This document shows positions 41,223 to 50,595 of a DNA stretch of 64,000 bases, piece after piece. Numbering within the stretch: position 1 is the stretch's first letter; each line of letters opens with the position of its first letter. The translations under genes were made by a program, and so were the position numbers. Origin of the DNA: Hamadaea flava (GTDB lineage Bacteria > Actinomycetota > Actinomycetes > Mycobacteriales > Micromonosporaceae); NCBI RefSeq assembly GCF_024172085.1, contig NZ_JAMZDZ010000001.1:8680001-8744000 (forward strand). The letters run 5' to 3'. The notes below the pieces were generated by a model. The model did no database searches. It saw only the letters and a list, made by a program, of their open reading frames with translations, and was not told the DNA's origin.

Positions 41223-41912
41223 GTGACGACACTCGTCGGACACCGGGGCGCTCCCACGCTCCGGACGGAAAACACCCTCCCCTCCCTGCGGCTGGCGAGC
41301 GATCTCGGCGCCGACGCCGTGGAGTTCGACGTCCGCTCCAGCAGCGACGGCACGCCGATCCTGCTGCACGACCGGACCCTCGAACGCTTCTGGGGCGTGC
41401 CCCGTACGCCCGGCGAGCTGACCCTCGACGAGCTGCAGCGCCTGCGTACCGGTGATCCCGACGAGCGCATCCCCACGCTCGCCGAGGTCGCCGAGACCGT
41501 GCCGATCCGGCTGGTCGTCGACAACAAGGAGCCGGCGCTGGTACCTGCCGTCGCCGCCACGCTGTGGGCGGTGGGCGCACTGGACAGGTCGGTCTTCATC
41601 GGCGAATGGCAGGTGCTCACGGTTGTCCGCGAGCGCCTGCCCGAGGCGGAGATCGTGCTGTCCTGGGTCGGCCCGGACCTGCCGCCCGACGATCTGTTGC
41701 AGTCGGTTAGGCCGCAGGCGCTCAACCTGCGTTTCGACAGCCTCACCGAACAGTCCGTCCACCACGCCGCCGACCTCGGGTATCGCATGTGGACCTATTG
41801 CGTGGACGACCCGGCCGCCACCAAGCGGGCGCTGGCCTGGGACGTCGAAGGTCTCATCAGCAATGACCTGGCCGCGGTGCGGCCGACCCTGACGAATGCG
41901 AACCGATCATGA
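41223..41912 (+). CDS. Glycerophosphodiester phosphodiesterase
   Basis: A 229-residue cytoplasmic GDPD that hydrolyses glycerophosphodiesters to glycerol 3-phosphate and an alcohol. The TIM-barrel motifs are clear: GHRGAPTLRTENTLPSL with catalytic His, VEFDVRSSSDGTPILLHDRTLER with the metal-binding Glu/Asp and second His, and C-terminal MWTYCVDDPAATKRAL. GTG 41223 lies 14 bases after the binding-protein stop. It would process the imported ligand. Confidence 0.92.
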   Translation: MTTLVGHRGAPTLRTENTLPSLRLASDLGADAVEFDVRSSSDGTPILLHDRTLERFWGVPRTPGELTLDELQRLRTGDPDERIPTLAEVAETVPIRLVVDNKEPALVPAVAATLWAVGALDRSVFIGEWQVLTVVRERLPEAEIVLSWVGPDLPPDDLLQSVRPQALNLRFDSLTEQSVHHAADLGYRMWTYCVDDPAATKRALAWDVEGLISNDLAAVRPTLTNANRS

Positions 41913-42724
41913 GCAATCTCCAGGAACTGCACGACTTCGCCGTGGACCTGGCCCGAACGGCGATGGCGACGATGGCCGCCAGCAAGCCGCAGCCGGACGA
42001 CGCCGCGACCAAGAAGGACCCCGCGGACTGGGTGACACCCTTCGACCAGGCGATCGAGCGCCACACCCGGAGTGAGATCGCCCGCCGCTACCCGCAGCAT
42101 CGCGTGATCGGCGAGGAGTACGGCGCCGCCGACAGCCCTTCGACGGGAACCTTCACGTGGTACGTCGACCCGATCGACGGCACCACCAACTTCGTCCACG
42201 GCCTGCCATGGGCATCGTTCAGCCTGGCCGGCTACGACGAGCACGGCGTAGCCGTCGGCGTCGTCGCGGACGCCGCCCGCGCCGAGGTTCTCAGCGCCGT
42301 GCGAGGCGGCGGCGCGTGGATCAACGGCGAGCCGGCCCGATGCGGATCAGCCACCGGCCTGGCGGGCGGCATCCTGCTCACCGAGTGGTCGGGCAATCAG
42401 CCGTGGCCGGGCATGTTCGACGTGCTGACACAGGTCGCGGCCCGCTTCGGGGCGACCCGCATCATGGGCTCCTGCGCCCTGGCCCTGGCCAGCGTCGGCG
42501 TCGGCCGGGCGGCCGGGGCGCTGCTGCCGGGCCGGTACAACTTGTGGGACGTCGCTGCCGGAGCGCTGATCGCCCGCGAAGGCGGAGCCCACGTCTCCGC
42601 CAAGGACGGCGTGGACGAAGGCGTACCGGCCGACGGCGTACTGGCCGCTGTTCCCGGTGCCGCTGACGAGATCCTCGGGCTGTGGCGCGCCGCAGCCCCA
42701 GCGGCGGCAGTCGGTGCGTCATGA
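41909..42724 (+). CDS. Inositol monophosphatase family protein
   Basis: A 271-residue Li+-sensitive-type phosphatase fold. Metal site residues are visible: IGEEYG (Glu), WYVDPIDGTTNFVHG (DPIDGT signature) and NLWDVAAGALIAREGG (second Asp). Substrates of this family include inositol phosphates, histidinol phosphate, PAP and fructose bisphosphate. In this operon, hydrolysis of inositol phosphate from glycerophosphoinositol is an attractive guess. ATGA overlap with the GDPD gene before it and with the permease gene after it shows tight coupling. Confidence 0.88.
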   Translation: MSNLQELHDFAVDLARTAMATMAASKPQPDDAATKKDPADWVTPFDQAIERHTRSEIARRYPQHRVIGEEYGAADSPSTGTFTWYVDPIDGTTNFVHGLPWASFSLAGYDEHGVAVGVVADAARAEVLSAVRGGGAWINGEPARCGSATGLAGGILLTEWSGNQPWPGMFDVLTQVAARFGATRIMGSCALALASVGVGRAAGALLPGRYNLWDVAAGALIAREGGAHVSAKDGVDEGVPADGVLAAVPGAADEILGLWRAAAPAAAVGAS

Positions 42725-43668
42725 CCACGGTGGTGGAAAGAACGGCACCGGCGATCGCCGGAGCGCTGCCCGGACGGCGGCGACCGCGGTACCGGCCGGC
42801 TGAGATCGCGATCGCCGCGGCGTTCCTCGTGCCGTCCACGATCGTCTTCGCGTTGTTCGTCTTCTACCCGCTGGGTCGCACGATCTGGCTGAGCGTGCAC
42901 GGCAGCGACATCTTCGGCAACGCCACGAACTTCGTCGGCTTCGAGCGGTACGCCGATTTCCTGAGCGATCCGAAGCTGCGCGGCGTGCTGCCGGTCACGG
43001 TGCTGTTCGCGGTCTGCACGGTGGTGCCGACCGTGGTCATCGGGCTCGCGCTGGCGGTGGCGTTGCAGGCCAAGGTCAAAGGGGTCGGCTTCTTCCGCAC
43101 TCTGATGGCCACGCCGTTCGCGTTCTCGGCGGCGTCGGCCGCCGTGGTCTTCGACGCCTTCTACAGCCCGAGCCTGGGCGTGTTCAACGGCATCCTCAGC
43201 CATCTCGGCCTGTCCGGAGTGGACTGGCTGACCAACCCCGCGACCGCCCTGCCGAGCGTCGCCGCGGTGTCGGTGTGGCGGGACCTCGGCTACGCCGTGC
43301 TGGTGTTCTCCGCCGGACTTCAGGCCATCCCGGAGGAGTTGCTGGAGGCCGCCCGGCTGGACGGCGCCGGCCGATGGCGCATCCTGCGCGGCATCATCCT
43401 GCCGCTGCTCACGCCGACCATCTTCTTCATGCTCGTCGTCTCGACGATCGGCTCACTGCAGACCTTCGGCGAGATCAACATCATGACGGGCGGTGGACCC
43501 GACGGTGCGACCACCACGCTGGTCTACGGCCTGTACAAGTCGGCCTTCGCCTTCGGCGCCTCCGACTTCGGCCTGGCCTCCGTGCAAGGCGTCGTGCTCC
43601 TGCTCCTGGTCATGTCCATCACCGCCATCCAGTTCCGCGTGCTGCAACGGAAGGTGTTCTACTCGTGA
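42721..43668 (+). CDS. ABC transporter permease, UgpA/MalF type
   Basis: A 315-residue inner-membrane permease with six helices. The EAA loop is EAARLDGAGRWRILRGIILP, where the ATPase docks. The N-terminal FLVPSTIVFALFVFYPLGRTIWLS is typical of sugar and glycerol-3-phosphate permeases. It works with the next gene and the binding protein. No ATPase gene is in the operon; actinobacteria commonly use a shared MsiK-type ATPase. Confidence 0.92.
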   Translation: MTTVVERTAPAIAGALPGRRRPRYRPAEIAIAAAFLVPSTIVFALFVFYPLGRTIWLSVHGSDIFGNATNFVGFERYADFLSDPKLRGVLPVTVLFAVCTVVPTVVIGLALAVALQAKVKGVGFFRTLMATPFAFSAASAAVVFDAFYSPSLGVFNGILSHLGLSGVDWLTNPATALPSVAAVSVWRDLGYAVLVFSAGLQAIPEELLEAARLDGAGRWRILRGIILPLLTPTIFFMLVVSTIGSLQTFGEINIMTGGGPDGATTTLVYGLYKSAFAFGASDFGLASVQGVVLLLLVMSITAIQFRVLQRKVFYS

Positions 43669-44480
43669 TCCGGCTGCGCCGCGCCGGTACCGTCGCCGGC
43701 CTCGTCGTCCTCGTCGCCATGGTGGTCTTCCCGCTGTACTACGCGGTGGCCGGCTCGGTGATGAGCCGCGACGACCTCACACGGTTCCCGCCCGCTCTGT
43801 TCCCGACCAGCCTGCACGCGAGCAGCTTCGCCGACGTGCTGCACGCGATCCCGCTGGGACGCCAGTACGCCAACAGCATCCTGGTGTCGCTGGCGATCGT
43901 GGCCGGCGTACTGGTCACCTCGGTGCTGTCGGGCTATGTCTTCGCCTTCCTGAACTTCCCGCTCAAGAAGCTCGCGTTCGGCATGTTCCTGGCGACCATG
44001 GCGGTACCCGCCGAGTCCATGATCATTCCGAACTATCTGACGATGGCCGACTGGGGCCTGATGAACACCTTCCCGGCGCTGTTCCTGCCCTTCCTCGCGG
44101 CCGGCTTCGGCACCTTCCTCATGCGACAGTTCTTCCTGAGCTTCCCCCGCGAGGTGTGGGAGGCGGCCAAAGTCGAAGGCTGCGGGCACCTGCGGTTCCT
44201 GTGGAAGATCCTCGTGCCGTTGTCCCGTCCGGCCCTGGGCACGCTGGCGATCCACGCGTTCATCAGCAGCTACAACCACTACTTCTGGCCGCTGCTGGTG
44301 ACCAGCACCCCGAAGATGCAGACCCTGCAGATCGGCCTGGCGCAGCTCAACTCCGTGGAGGAGCGGGCACCCGATGTCATCTTCGCGGGCGTCGTGCTCG
44401 CCATCATCCCGATGCTGATCATGATCTATCTGTTCCAGCGCCATATCGTGCGCGGGCTGACCGCAGGAGCGGTGCGATGA
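43665..44480 (+). CDS. ABC transporter permease, UgpE/MalG type
   Basis: A 271-residue permease with six helices. The EAA loop is EAAKVEGCGHLRFLWKILVP, and the preceding MIIPNYLTMADWGLMNTFPALFLP resembles the UgpE/MalG region LYxxMxxLGLxNT. The start is GTG 43665, overlapping the previous stop (GTGA). A longer open frame upstream (to 43275) is only a shadow of the first permease. Confidence 0.92.
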   Translation: MIRLRRAGTVAGLVVLVAMVVFPLYYAVAGSVMSRDDLTRFPPALFPTSLHASSFADVLHAIPLGRQYANSILVSLAIVAGVLVTSVLSGYVFAFLNFPLKKLAFGMFLATMAVPAESMIIPNYLTMADWGLMNTFPALFLPFLAAGFGTFLMRQFFLSFPREVWEAAKVEGCGHLRFLWKILVPLSRPALGTLAIHAFISSYNHYFWPLLVTSTPKMQTLQIGLAQLNSVEERAPDVIFAGVVLAIIPMLIMIYLFQRHIVRGLTAGAVR

Positions 44481-46018
44481 CCGTCGAACGTACACTGGCC
44501 GTCGGCGACGTCGCCGGCAACGGCACGGCCGCGCCCTACCATCGGCTGCGATCCGCCCCCGGTGAGGTCCACTCCACGCGGACCGACTTCGTGCCCGGAC
44601 CGGCGCCGAGCGGCGGCAGTACCGTCATCGCCACTCTCGGCCACTTGACCGACCTGCACATCGTCGACCCAGGCACGCCCGCGCGGCTGGACTTCGCGAT
44701 GCGTACGGGTGCCGGCGCGGACGGCTGGGGCGGCCTGGTGGACTGGGTGTTCCGGCCTCACGAGGCGCTTGCCCCGCACGCGGCCGCGGCGATGATCCAG
44801 ACGCTGGCCGGCCTCGACCTCGACGTCTGCGTCGTCACCGGCGACAACATCGACAACGCCCAGACCAACGAACTGTCGGCGTATCTCGCGCTGCTCGACG
44901 GCGGCCGGGTCGAGCTGAGCCCGCACGGCTACCACGGGCCGCAACGCCTGGACTGGGCCGACCCCTGGTATTGGCAGCCAGACCCCGGCGACGACCGGTA
45001 CAAGCAGTTGTGGGGCTATCCCACCCATCCGGGTCTGCTGGAGGCTGCCACCACCGCGTTCACCGTACCGGGTCTGGGCCATCCGTGGCTGGCCTGCCTG
45101 GGCAACCACGATCTGCTCGTCGGCGGCTCCGCCGCGACCGGACCAGGGCGAGCCACGCTCGCCGCACTGGCGACCGGCGACGGCAAACCGATCGCGTTGC
45201 CCGATCCCGAGACACGGCAGGCCCTGCAACAGTTCCTCGCCGATCCGATGACGCTGCTGTCCGGTCCCACCCGGACGGTGCCGGCCGTGCCCGGCCGCGC
45301 GTTCGCCTCGGCGGCCGATTTCGTGCTCGCTCACCGGCATCCCGACGCAAGGCCGACCGGGCACGGCTTCACCGCCGCCAACGAACGCGACGGCACCGCC
45401 TACTACAGCTACGACCCCGTGCCGGGGCTGCGGATCGTCGTGCTCAACACCGACAATCCGCACGGGCACTGGGACGGCAGCATCGACAAGCCGCAACTGG
45501 ACTGGCTCGCCGACCAGCTCCGAGCCCAAGGCCCGGACGATCCGCTGATCGTGCTCGCCTCGCATCACGCCACCAGCTCGCTGCGCAACGGCTACGGGGT
45601 CTGCCCGGACCATCCCGGCGAGCGCGCGTACGCCGATGAGCTGCTGCGGCTGGCGGTGGGCTGCCGCAACGTGATCCTGTGGCTCAACGGCCACCACCAC
45701 GCCAACCGGATCGTCGCCCACCATCGCGGCGACGGCGGCGGCTTCTACGAGGTGACGACCGCGGCGATCGCCGACTGGCCGGTGCAGGCCCGGACCCTGC
45801 AGATCGCCCGGGAACGCGACGGCGGCGTCTGCATCACCAGCACCCTGATCGACCACGTGGCGCCCGCCGTCCCCGGCGCGGACCGCTACACGTCGAATTG
45901 GCTGGCCTCGCTGCACCGCGAGCTGGCCTACAACGACGCCGTCCGCGCCGGGCGTACCGGTGCGGTCGGTGGCGCCCTGGACCGCAACGTCCGGCTGCGC
46001 CTTCCCGCACGTTCCTGA
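44477..46018 (+). CDS. Calcineurin-like metallophosphoesterase
   Basis: A 513-residue metallophosphoesterase. The metal-binding motifs are in order: LGHLTDLHIVD (DxH), VVTGDNIDNAQ (GDxxD), LGNHDLLV (GNHD), LASHHATSS and LWLNGHHHANRI (GHxH). There is no signal peptide. It probably cleaves a phosphoester or phosphodiester inside the cell. Its length matches a group of actinobacterial metallophosphoesterases of about 500 residues. ATG 44477 overlaps the permease stop (ATGA), placing it in the uptake operon. Confidence 0.9.
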   Translation: MTVERTLAVGDVAGNGTAAPYHRLRSAPGEVHSTRTDFVPGPAPSGGSTVIATLGHLTDLHIVDPGTPARLDFAMRTGAGADGWGGLVDWVFRPHEALAPHAAAAMIQTLAGLDLDVCVVTGDNIDNAQTNELSAYLALLDGGRVELSPHGYHGPQRLDWADPWYWQPDPGDDRYKQLWGYPTHPGLLEAATTAFTVPGLGHPWLACLGNHDLLVGGSAATGPGRATLAALATGDGKPIALPDPETRQALQQFLADPMTLLSGPTRTVPAVPGRAFASAADFVLAHRHPDARPTGHGFTAANERDGTAYYSYDPVPGLRIVVLNTDNPHGHWDGSIDKPQLDWLADQLRAQGPDDPLIVLASHHATSSLRNGYGVCPDHPGERAYADELLRLAVGCRNVILWLNGHHHANRIVAHHRGDGGGFYEVTTAAIADWPVQARTLQIARERDGGVCITSTLIDHVAPAVPGADRYTSNWLASLHRELAYNDAVRAGRTGAVGGALDRNVRLRLPARS

Positions 46019-46045
46019 GGCACGTCACCCACCGAAGGGAGCACA

Positions 46046-48685
46046 ATGCGCCGCCCCCTCCTGGCACTGGCTCTGGTGGTCCTGACCGCGACCGGTTCCG
46101 GGGTACTGACCCCGGGCCTCGCCGCGGCCAGCACCGTCACCGTCACCAGCGGTTCCACCAAAGTCCTGTTCCTGCGGCCCAACCTCGACCCGGTGCCCGA
46201 CTCGGCGTACGCCACGCCCGACCCCTACAAGACCGGGTCGCAGTTCACCCCGTACCAGACGACCGGGCTGCGCGACGAGATCGACTCGCTCGTCCAGGCG
46301 TCGTCCGCCGGCTCCACCCTGTACGCCTCCCTGTACACGTTCACCGACCAGGCGATCACCGACCATCTCCTGGCCGCGCACGGTCGTGGCGTCAAGGTCC
46401 GGCTGCTCATCGAGGCGTGCACCGACGGCGACCCGGCGGTCTGCGACCAGTCGGTGCAGGTCGACTCGCTCGTCGCTGGACTGCCCGCGTATTCCACGAG
46501 CGCGACCGGGTCCTGGGTGAAGCAGTGCTACGCCTCTTGCGCCGGCGGCGGCGTCGGGATCGACCACAACAAGTTCTGGGTGTTCAGCGCGTTGTCGGAC
46601 GGACGCACCGACGTGACCGTGGTCGCCTCGAACAACCCGACCAACCCGCAGCAGCAGATGTTCCAGAACATGGTGGAGGTCTCCGGCAACGCCGCGCTGG
46701 CCACCGCGTACCGCGACTATGCCGCCCGGAAGGTGGCCGTCACCGGCACCACCAAGGTGTACGAGACCGGGCATGTGGATGCCGGAGCGTTCCGGATCTG
46801 GTTCTCCCCACGCAACTCTCCGAGCACCGCCGAGGACACCGAGATCACCTCGTCCTTCAACCCCGGGAGCACCCGCCACGACGTGTTCGCCGCAGCCATC
46901 GACGACGTGCAATGCTCGACGACCGCCACCGACGACATCATCAGGATGGTCATGTGGAGCTTCCGGGCCGCCCGACCGGAGGTCATCGACGCCCTGGGCG
47001 ACAAGGCCGACGCCGGCTGCACGGTCGAGGTGGCCACCGGCGAGCATCAGGACGCGATCGCCGGCCTGGCCGCGCGGGGCATCCGGGTGTACTCGATGGA
47101 CCCCGGCGGCTGCCGGCAGTCGTTCTTCGCGGTGGGCTCCGGCGTCAACAGCGAGTGCTCCGACGGCAGCGCGCACTCGAAGTACCTGCTCACCCAAGGC
47201 GTATCCCGCAAAGACGGCTCGACCCACGCCTACGTTTACACCGGTTCGCACAACCTGACCAACGGCGCACTGAAGAAGAACGACGAAACCCTGATCCGGG
47301 TGGACGACGCCATCGTCTACAACGGATTCGTCGCCGACTACGACGCGATCAAGACCGCCGTCATCGACATCGCCCCGTCTCGCTACCCCAACGCCGTCTT
47401 CTCGACGGCCAACGCCAGCGCGACCGGCGACCAGTTCGAACCCGCCGTGGCCTCCTATCGCGGCACCGACGGGCACACCACGAGCGTGGTCGCCTTCAGC
47501 TCCGGTCTGCTCACCGGCACCGGCAACGAGATCCGGCTGGGCCGGTTCGTCGACGGCGTACGCCAGTCCGAGGTCGTGGTCCGCACCGGCGGCAGCACCG
47601 GCTGGAACTACAAGACGCCCGACGTCGGACTGGCGTCCAACGGCGACGCCGTCGTGGTGTGGGCCGACGACAGCAACGGCAACGGCGGATACGAGATCCG
47701 ATCCCGCCGGGTACACCCCGACGGCACCATGACCTCGATCGTCAACGTCAACAGCCAGGCTGACGGGGACCAGAGCCAGCCGTCGGTCGCGGTGGTGCCG
47801 GACGGCCGGTTCGCGGTCGCCTGGGAAGACCTGTCCACCGCGGGCGCAAGCTCGATCCGCTACGCCTCCTTCTCGGCCGCCGACGCCCGGCTCTCCACAG
47901 TGTCCAGTGGCTATGACGTGCCGGTCCAAGCGGTCGCCGGCGGCACGTATCACAAGCCGGACGTCGCGGTGAACTCGTCCGGTACCACCGTGCTGGCCTG
48001 GGAGGACGACGAGGACGGCAACGGCGGCTACAGCATCCGCGGCATCACCGGCACCCTCGCCGGCGTCTTCGGCTCCATCGTCGCCGTGCACACCGGCGAC
48101 CTGTCCGACGGCCAGCAATGGGAACCCGCCGTGGCGATCGGATCCGGCGGGACCTGGTACACCACGTGGACCGACGACTACACCGGCCGAACCGGCTCCG
48201 ACGGCAACCCGCAACAACAGATCTACGTGCGCGGGTTCACCGGCACGACGGCCGCCTTCGCGGCGCGTACCGTCAGCGGCCCCATCTACACCTGGTCGGT
48301 GGACACCACCGGCGCGTACGCGGTGACGACGCAGACGGCGTACCAGTCAGATCGGGTGGGACGTCAGGCCCACTCGGACGTCGCGGTCGACGGGGCCGGC
48401 AACGCCGTGGTGACCTGGCACGAGACGGGACAGGCCACCGGGCTCACCAGCGCGAGCAGCGGGTCGGAGGTCTGGGCCCGCGGCGTCGGGCCGACCGGAG
48501 CGACGACGAACCTGTTCCCCGAGAGCCGGCTGAGCGTCTTCACCGCCAACCGGCAGGACGACCCCGCCATCGGCGTCGACCAGAACGGCACCCTGACGGT
48601 CGTCTACGTCGACGACTGGGACGGCAACGGCGGCACCCAGCTCTACCTCCGCTACGGCCTGCGCAACTGCGCACAGACCTGCTGA
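46046..48685 (+). CDS. Secreted phospholipase D-like protein with C-terminal repeat domain
   Basis: An 879-residue exported protein; signal peptide about residues 1-29. Residues 35-440 carry two PLD-type half-sites: DHNKFWVF (His174, Lys176) and AHSKYLLTQG (His377, Lys379), each followed by an Asn/Ser segment (ASNNPTNPQ; TGSHNLTNGAL). This is the HxK(x)nN form of HKD enzymes. Residues 450-870 are a beta-propeller-like series of repeats (VVWADDSNGNGGYEI; VLAWEDDEDGNGGYSI; VVYVDDWDGNGGTQL). It should release head groups or phosphatidate from phospholipids or polymers outside the cell. The GAAGGGA ribosome binding site 27 bases after the metallophosphoesterase gene places it as the last gene of the scavenging operon. 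Confidence 0.88.
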   Translation: MRRPLLALALVVLTATGSGVLTPGLAAASTVTVTSGSTKVLFLRPNLDPVPDSAYATPDPYKTGSQFTPYQTTGLRDEIDSLVQASSAGSTLYASLYTFTDQAITDHLLAAHGRGVKVRLLIEACTDGDPAVCDQSVQVDSLVAGLPAYSTSATGSWVKQCYASCAGGGVGIDHNKFWVFSALSDGRTDVTVVASNNPTNPQQQMFQNMVEVSGNAALATAYRDYAARKVAVTGTTKVYETGHVDAGAFRIWFSPRNSPSTAEDTEITSSFNPGSTRHDVFAAAIDDVQCSTTATDDIIRMVMWSFRAARPEVIDALGDKADAGCTVEVATGEHQDAIAGLAARGIRVYSMDPGGCRQSFFAVGSGVNSECSDGSAHSKYLLTQGVSRKDGSTHAYVYTGSHNLTNGALKKNDETLIRVDDAIVYNGFVADYDAIKTAVIDIAPSRYPNAVFSTANASATGDQFEPAVASYRGTDGHTTSVVAFSSGLLTGTGNEIRLGRFVDGVRQSEVVVRTGGSTGWNYKTPDVGLASNGDAVVVWADDSNGNGGYEIRSRRVHPDGTMTSIVNVNSQADGDQSQPSVAVVPDGRFAVAWEDLSTAGASSIRYASFSAADARLSTVSSGYDVPVQAVAGGTYHKPDVAVNSSGTTVLAWEDDEDGNGGYSIRGITGTLAGVFGSIVAVHTGDLSDGQQWEPAVAIGSGGTWYTTWTDDYTGRTGSDGNPQQQIYVRGFTGTTAAFAARTVSGPIYTWSVDTTGAYAVTTQTAYQSDRVGRQAHSDVAVDGAGNAVVTWHETGQATGLTSASSGSEVWARGVGPTGATTNLFPESRLSVFTANRQDDPAIGVDQNGTLTVVYVDDWDGNGGTQLYLRYGLRNCAQTC

Positions 48686-48758
48686 CCGCAACGAATGAAG
48701 CCACGAGCCGGGCGGTTCCTGCCGACCGCCCGGCTCAACGGCGAGATAACCTTCGCCG

Positions 48759-49784
48759 GTGTCCAGCCCGCCTTCCCCGGCTCCAACGGCTTCGACGGCT
48801 CCGCCGCCGATCGGCAGCGTCGCTTGGGATCATGAGCTTGTCGCGCTAGGGATCGACCGGGTGACCGTGGACCGAGAGCTCGATGAGGCGCTCACAGACG
48901 CCAGGGAGAGCGGATCGGCCGAACCCGACGGGCACGACGTCTACCTCAACGACGCGTCGCCGGAGACCGCAGCTGTCCTGGTTCTGTTCCATCAGACCAA
49001 TCCCTCGTATTCCGCGCTGATGTACCTGCGTTTCGTCTGGAACGGCGCCGGCCAGATCCTGCGGGACTGGATAGTGCGCCAGTTCGCCACGATGCTCGTC
49101 CACGGTCCGGAACCGGTCGCGGAGTCGGCCCGGCTCGCCCTCAACGTCGACTATTTCGAGGATCACCGCATCGTCGACGAGGTGTTCGACCGGCTACTGG
49201 CGCAGGTGCCCTTGGTGCAGTCACAGTGGCTGCTGCGCGCGGGAGGCCCGGTGCCGTGGCCGCGCAAACGTTCGCTCTTCCTCGCGGCGGCAGAGGTTCC
49301 CGGGTTGCACGCATCGCTGGCGGAAGGGATCGCCGCATCTTTCTACCGCGTGTACGGCGACGTCGACGCGCCGGAGGCGGCAGAGCTGGTCCAGCGCATC
49401 GACATCGCAGACGACGAGATCAGATCAGCGCTGATCGAAGCCACGACCGGGCCGATGCTGATGCGGACCGGGTCGGCGATCGTGGTGACTGACGCGCGGT
49501 GGGCGTACCCGGACTCCTTCCTGCTGGAGATGGCCGTCGCTGGAAGCAGGACGCGCTGGTCGGCGCGACCCGAACTGGTCGTCGACGGGCAGTTGCGCGG
49601 TCGGCTGATGCATTGGTCGTATCCGTTTCAGCGCGAACTCGAACACGACGTGCTACGCGGCCCCGCCATGGAGAAGGCCGGCTGGAACCGGATTGAGGCG
49701 CATCCGGCCGACGCCGCGGACTGGATCGACCGGGAGGTCGAAGTGTGGCCCCGGAAGCTGCGGGAGTACCTGTCCCGGAGATGA
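48759..49784 (+). CDS. Hypothetical protein, unrecognised
   Basis: A 341-residue soluble protein with no family I recognise. The N-terminal 20 residues are Pro/Ser/Ala-rich and probably disordered. The rest is mixed alpha-beta, with TRAD-like features absent and notable segments VYLNDASPETAAVLVLFHQ, PVPWPRKRSLFLAAAEVPG and HWSYPFQRELEHDVLRGPAM. There is no signal peptide, membrane helix or obvious catalytic motif. GTG 48759 is the start. It ends convergent, 31 bases from the BPL-N-like gene. Confidence 0.65.
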   Translation: MSSPPSPAPTASTAPPPIGSVAWDHELVALGIDRVTVDRELDEALTDARESGSAEPDGHDVYLNDASPETAAVLVLFHQTNPSYSALMYLRFVWNGAGQILRDWIVRQFATMLVHGPEPVAESARLALNVDYFEDHRIVDEVFDRLLAQVPLVQSQWLLRAGGPVPWPRKRSLFLAAAEVPGLHASLAEGIAASFYRVYGDVDAPEAAELVQRIDIADDEIRSALIEATTGPMLMRTGSAIVVTDARWAYPDSFLLEMAVAGSRTRWSARPELVVDGQLRGRLMHWSYPFQRELEHDVLRGPAMEKAGWNRIEAHPADAADWIDREVEVWPRKLREYLSRR

Positions 49785-49815
49785 TCCGTCGGATGCGTCG
49801 CGGGGCATCGGTCAG

Positions 49816-50595
49816 TCATTTGGTAGGCAGCTGCCCGTACACGGCGGTCTCGACGAAGTCATAACCGAGGTCGAAGCGGATGCCGTCCGGGTTGGTCAGG
49901 CGTGCATCGCGATACCAGCCCTGGTCGGCTTCCGGGTGTGGCCCGACGACGCCGACGCGCCCGGAGCCGTAGCCGGCGACGACGGCGGCCGGAGCGCCCG
50001 TGTTATAGGTGGCGAGCACGGTCGCCGGGGCGCCGTCGTTGAGCCGGAACAGTGGTCCGTCCTGAAAGTACATGTGGCGTTGCTGGCCGCGCCAGGTGAT
50101 CGGGACGACGGTGTCGTCGTCGCTGTCGGTGCTGGCGCCGGGAGTGTCGATGTATTGGCCGACGTCTCCCGGCAGCAGCCCGAATCCGGGATTGCCGGCG
50201 GCGAGGTAGGCGCCGAGGCAGAACCCGAGATACGTGCCGCCGTTGTTCACGAAGTCGCGGACGTAGGAGCTGTAGTCACGCAGCTGACGCCAGGTACGGC
50301 TGACCTGGCCTCCGCCGGGCTGGACGTAGACGGTGGCTTCGGCCAGTTCGTCCGGTGAGATCTGGCGATCCTCGTCGGGGCCGCAGTACGCGGTGCGGAA
50401 CTTCGTGGGGCCGGAGCGCAGGAGCGCGGCCACGGATTCCGAGCATCCGGAGCAGGACGCGCCGCCGCGATAGATCAGGGCCAGTGGATTCGACTCCGCC
50501 GGAGGTCGGTTGGCCTCTCTGAACCATGCCATGCCCGACGCCGCGGCCACGACGCCGACGGCGGTCCCGCCAAGGAGTAGTTGTCGCCGATTCAC
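49816..50595 (-). CDS. BPL-N/glutamine-amidotransferase-fold exported protein (copy 1)
   Basis: A 259-residue protein with a Tat- or Sec-like N-terminal segment (NRRQLLLGGTAVGVVAAASG). The rest is a class I amidotransferase-like fold of the biotin-ligase N-terminal (BPL_N) type. It shows YVQPGGGQV, YLGFCLGAYLAAG with nucleophile-elbow Cys, YFQDGPLF and VVGPHPEADQGWY. The function of such proteins is poorly known. It is a paralogue of the gene at 51941. GTG 50595 overlaps the acyltransferase stop (GTGA), with GGAGG upstream. It is the last gene of the Pls/PosA-like operon. The GASCSGCSESV stretch with two extra Cys is specific to this copy. Confidence 0.78.
   Translation of the reverse strand: MNRRQLLLGGTAVGVVAAASGMAWFREANRPPAESNPLALIYRGGASCSGCSESVAALLRSGPTKFRTAYCGPDEDRQISPDELAEATVYVQPGGGQVSRTWRQLRDYSSYVRDFVNNGGTYLGFCLGAYLAAGNPGFGLLPGDVGQYIDTPGASTDSDDDTVVPITWRGQQRHMYFQDGPLFRLNDGAPATVLATYNTGAPAAVVAGYGSGRVGVVGPHPEADQGWYRDARLTNPDGIRFDLGYDFVETAVYGQLPTK

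Noticed and set aside
45679-48217. Long open frames of 694 and 730 residues over the phospholipase D-like gene
   Set aside because: Both are low-complexity shadows; the real frame has signal peptide, HxK motifs and repeats.
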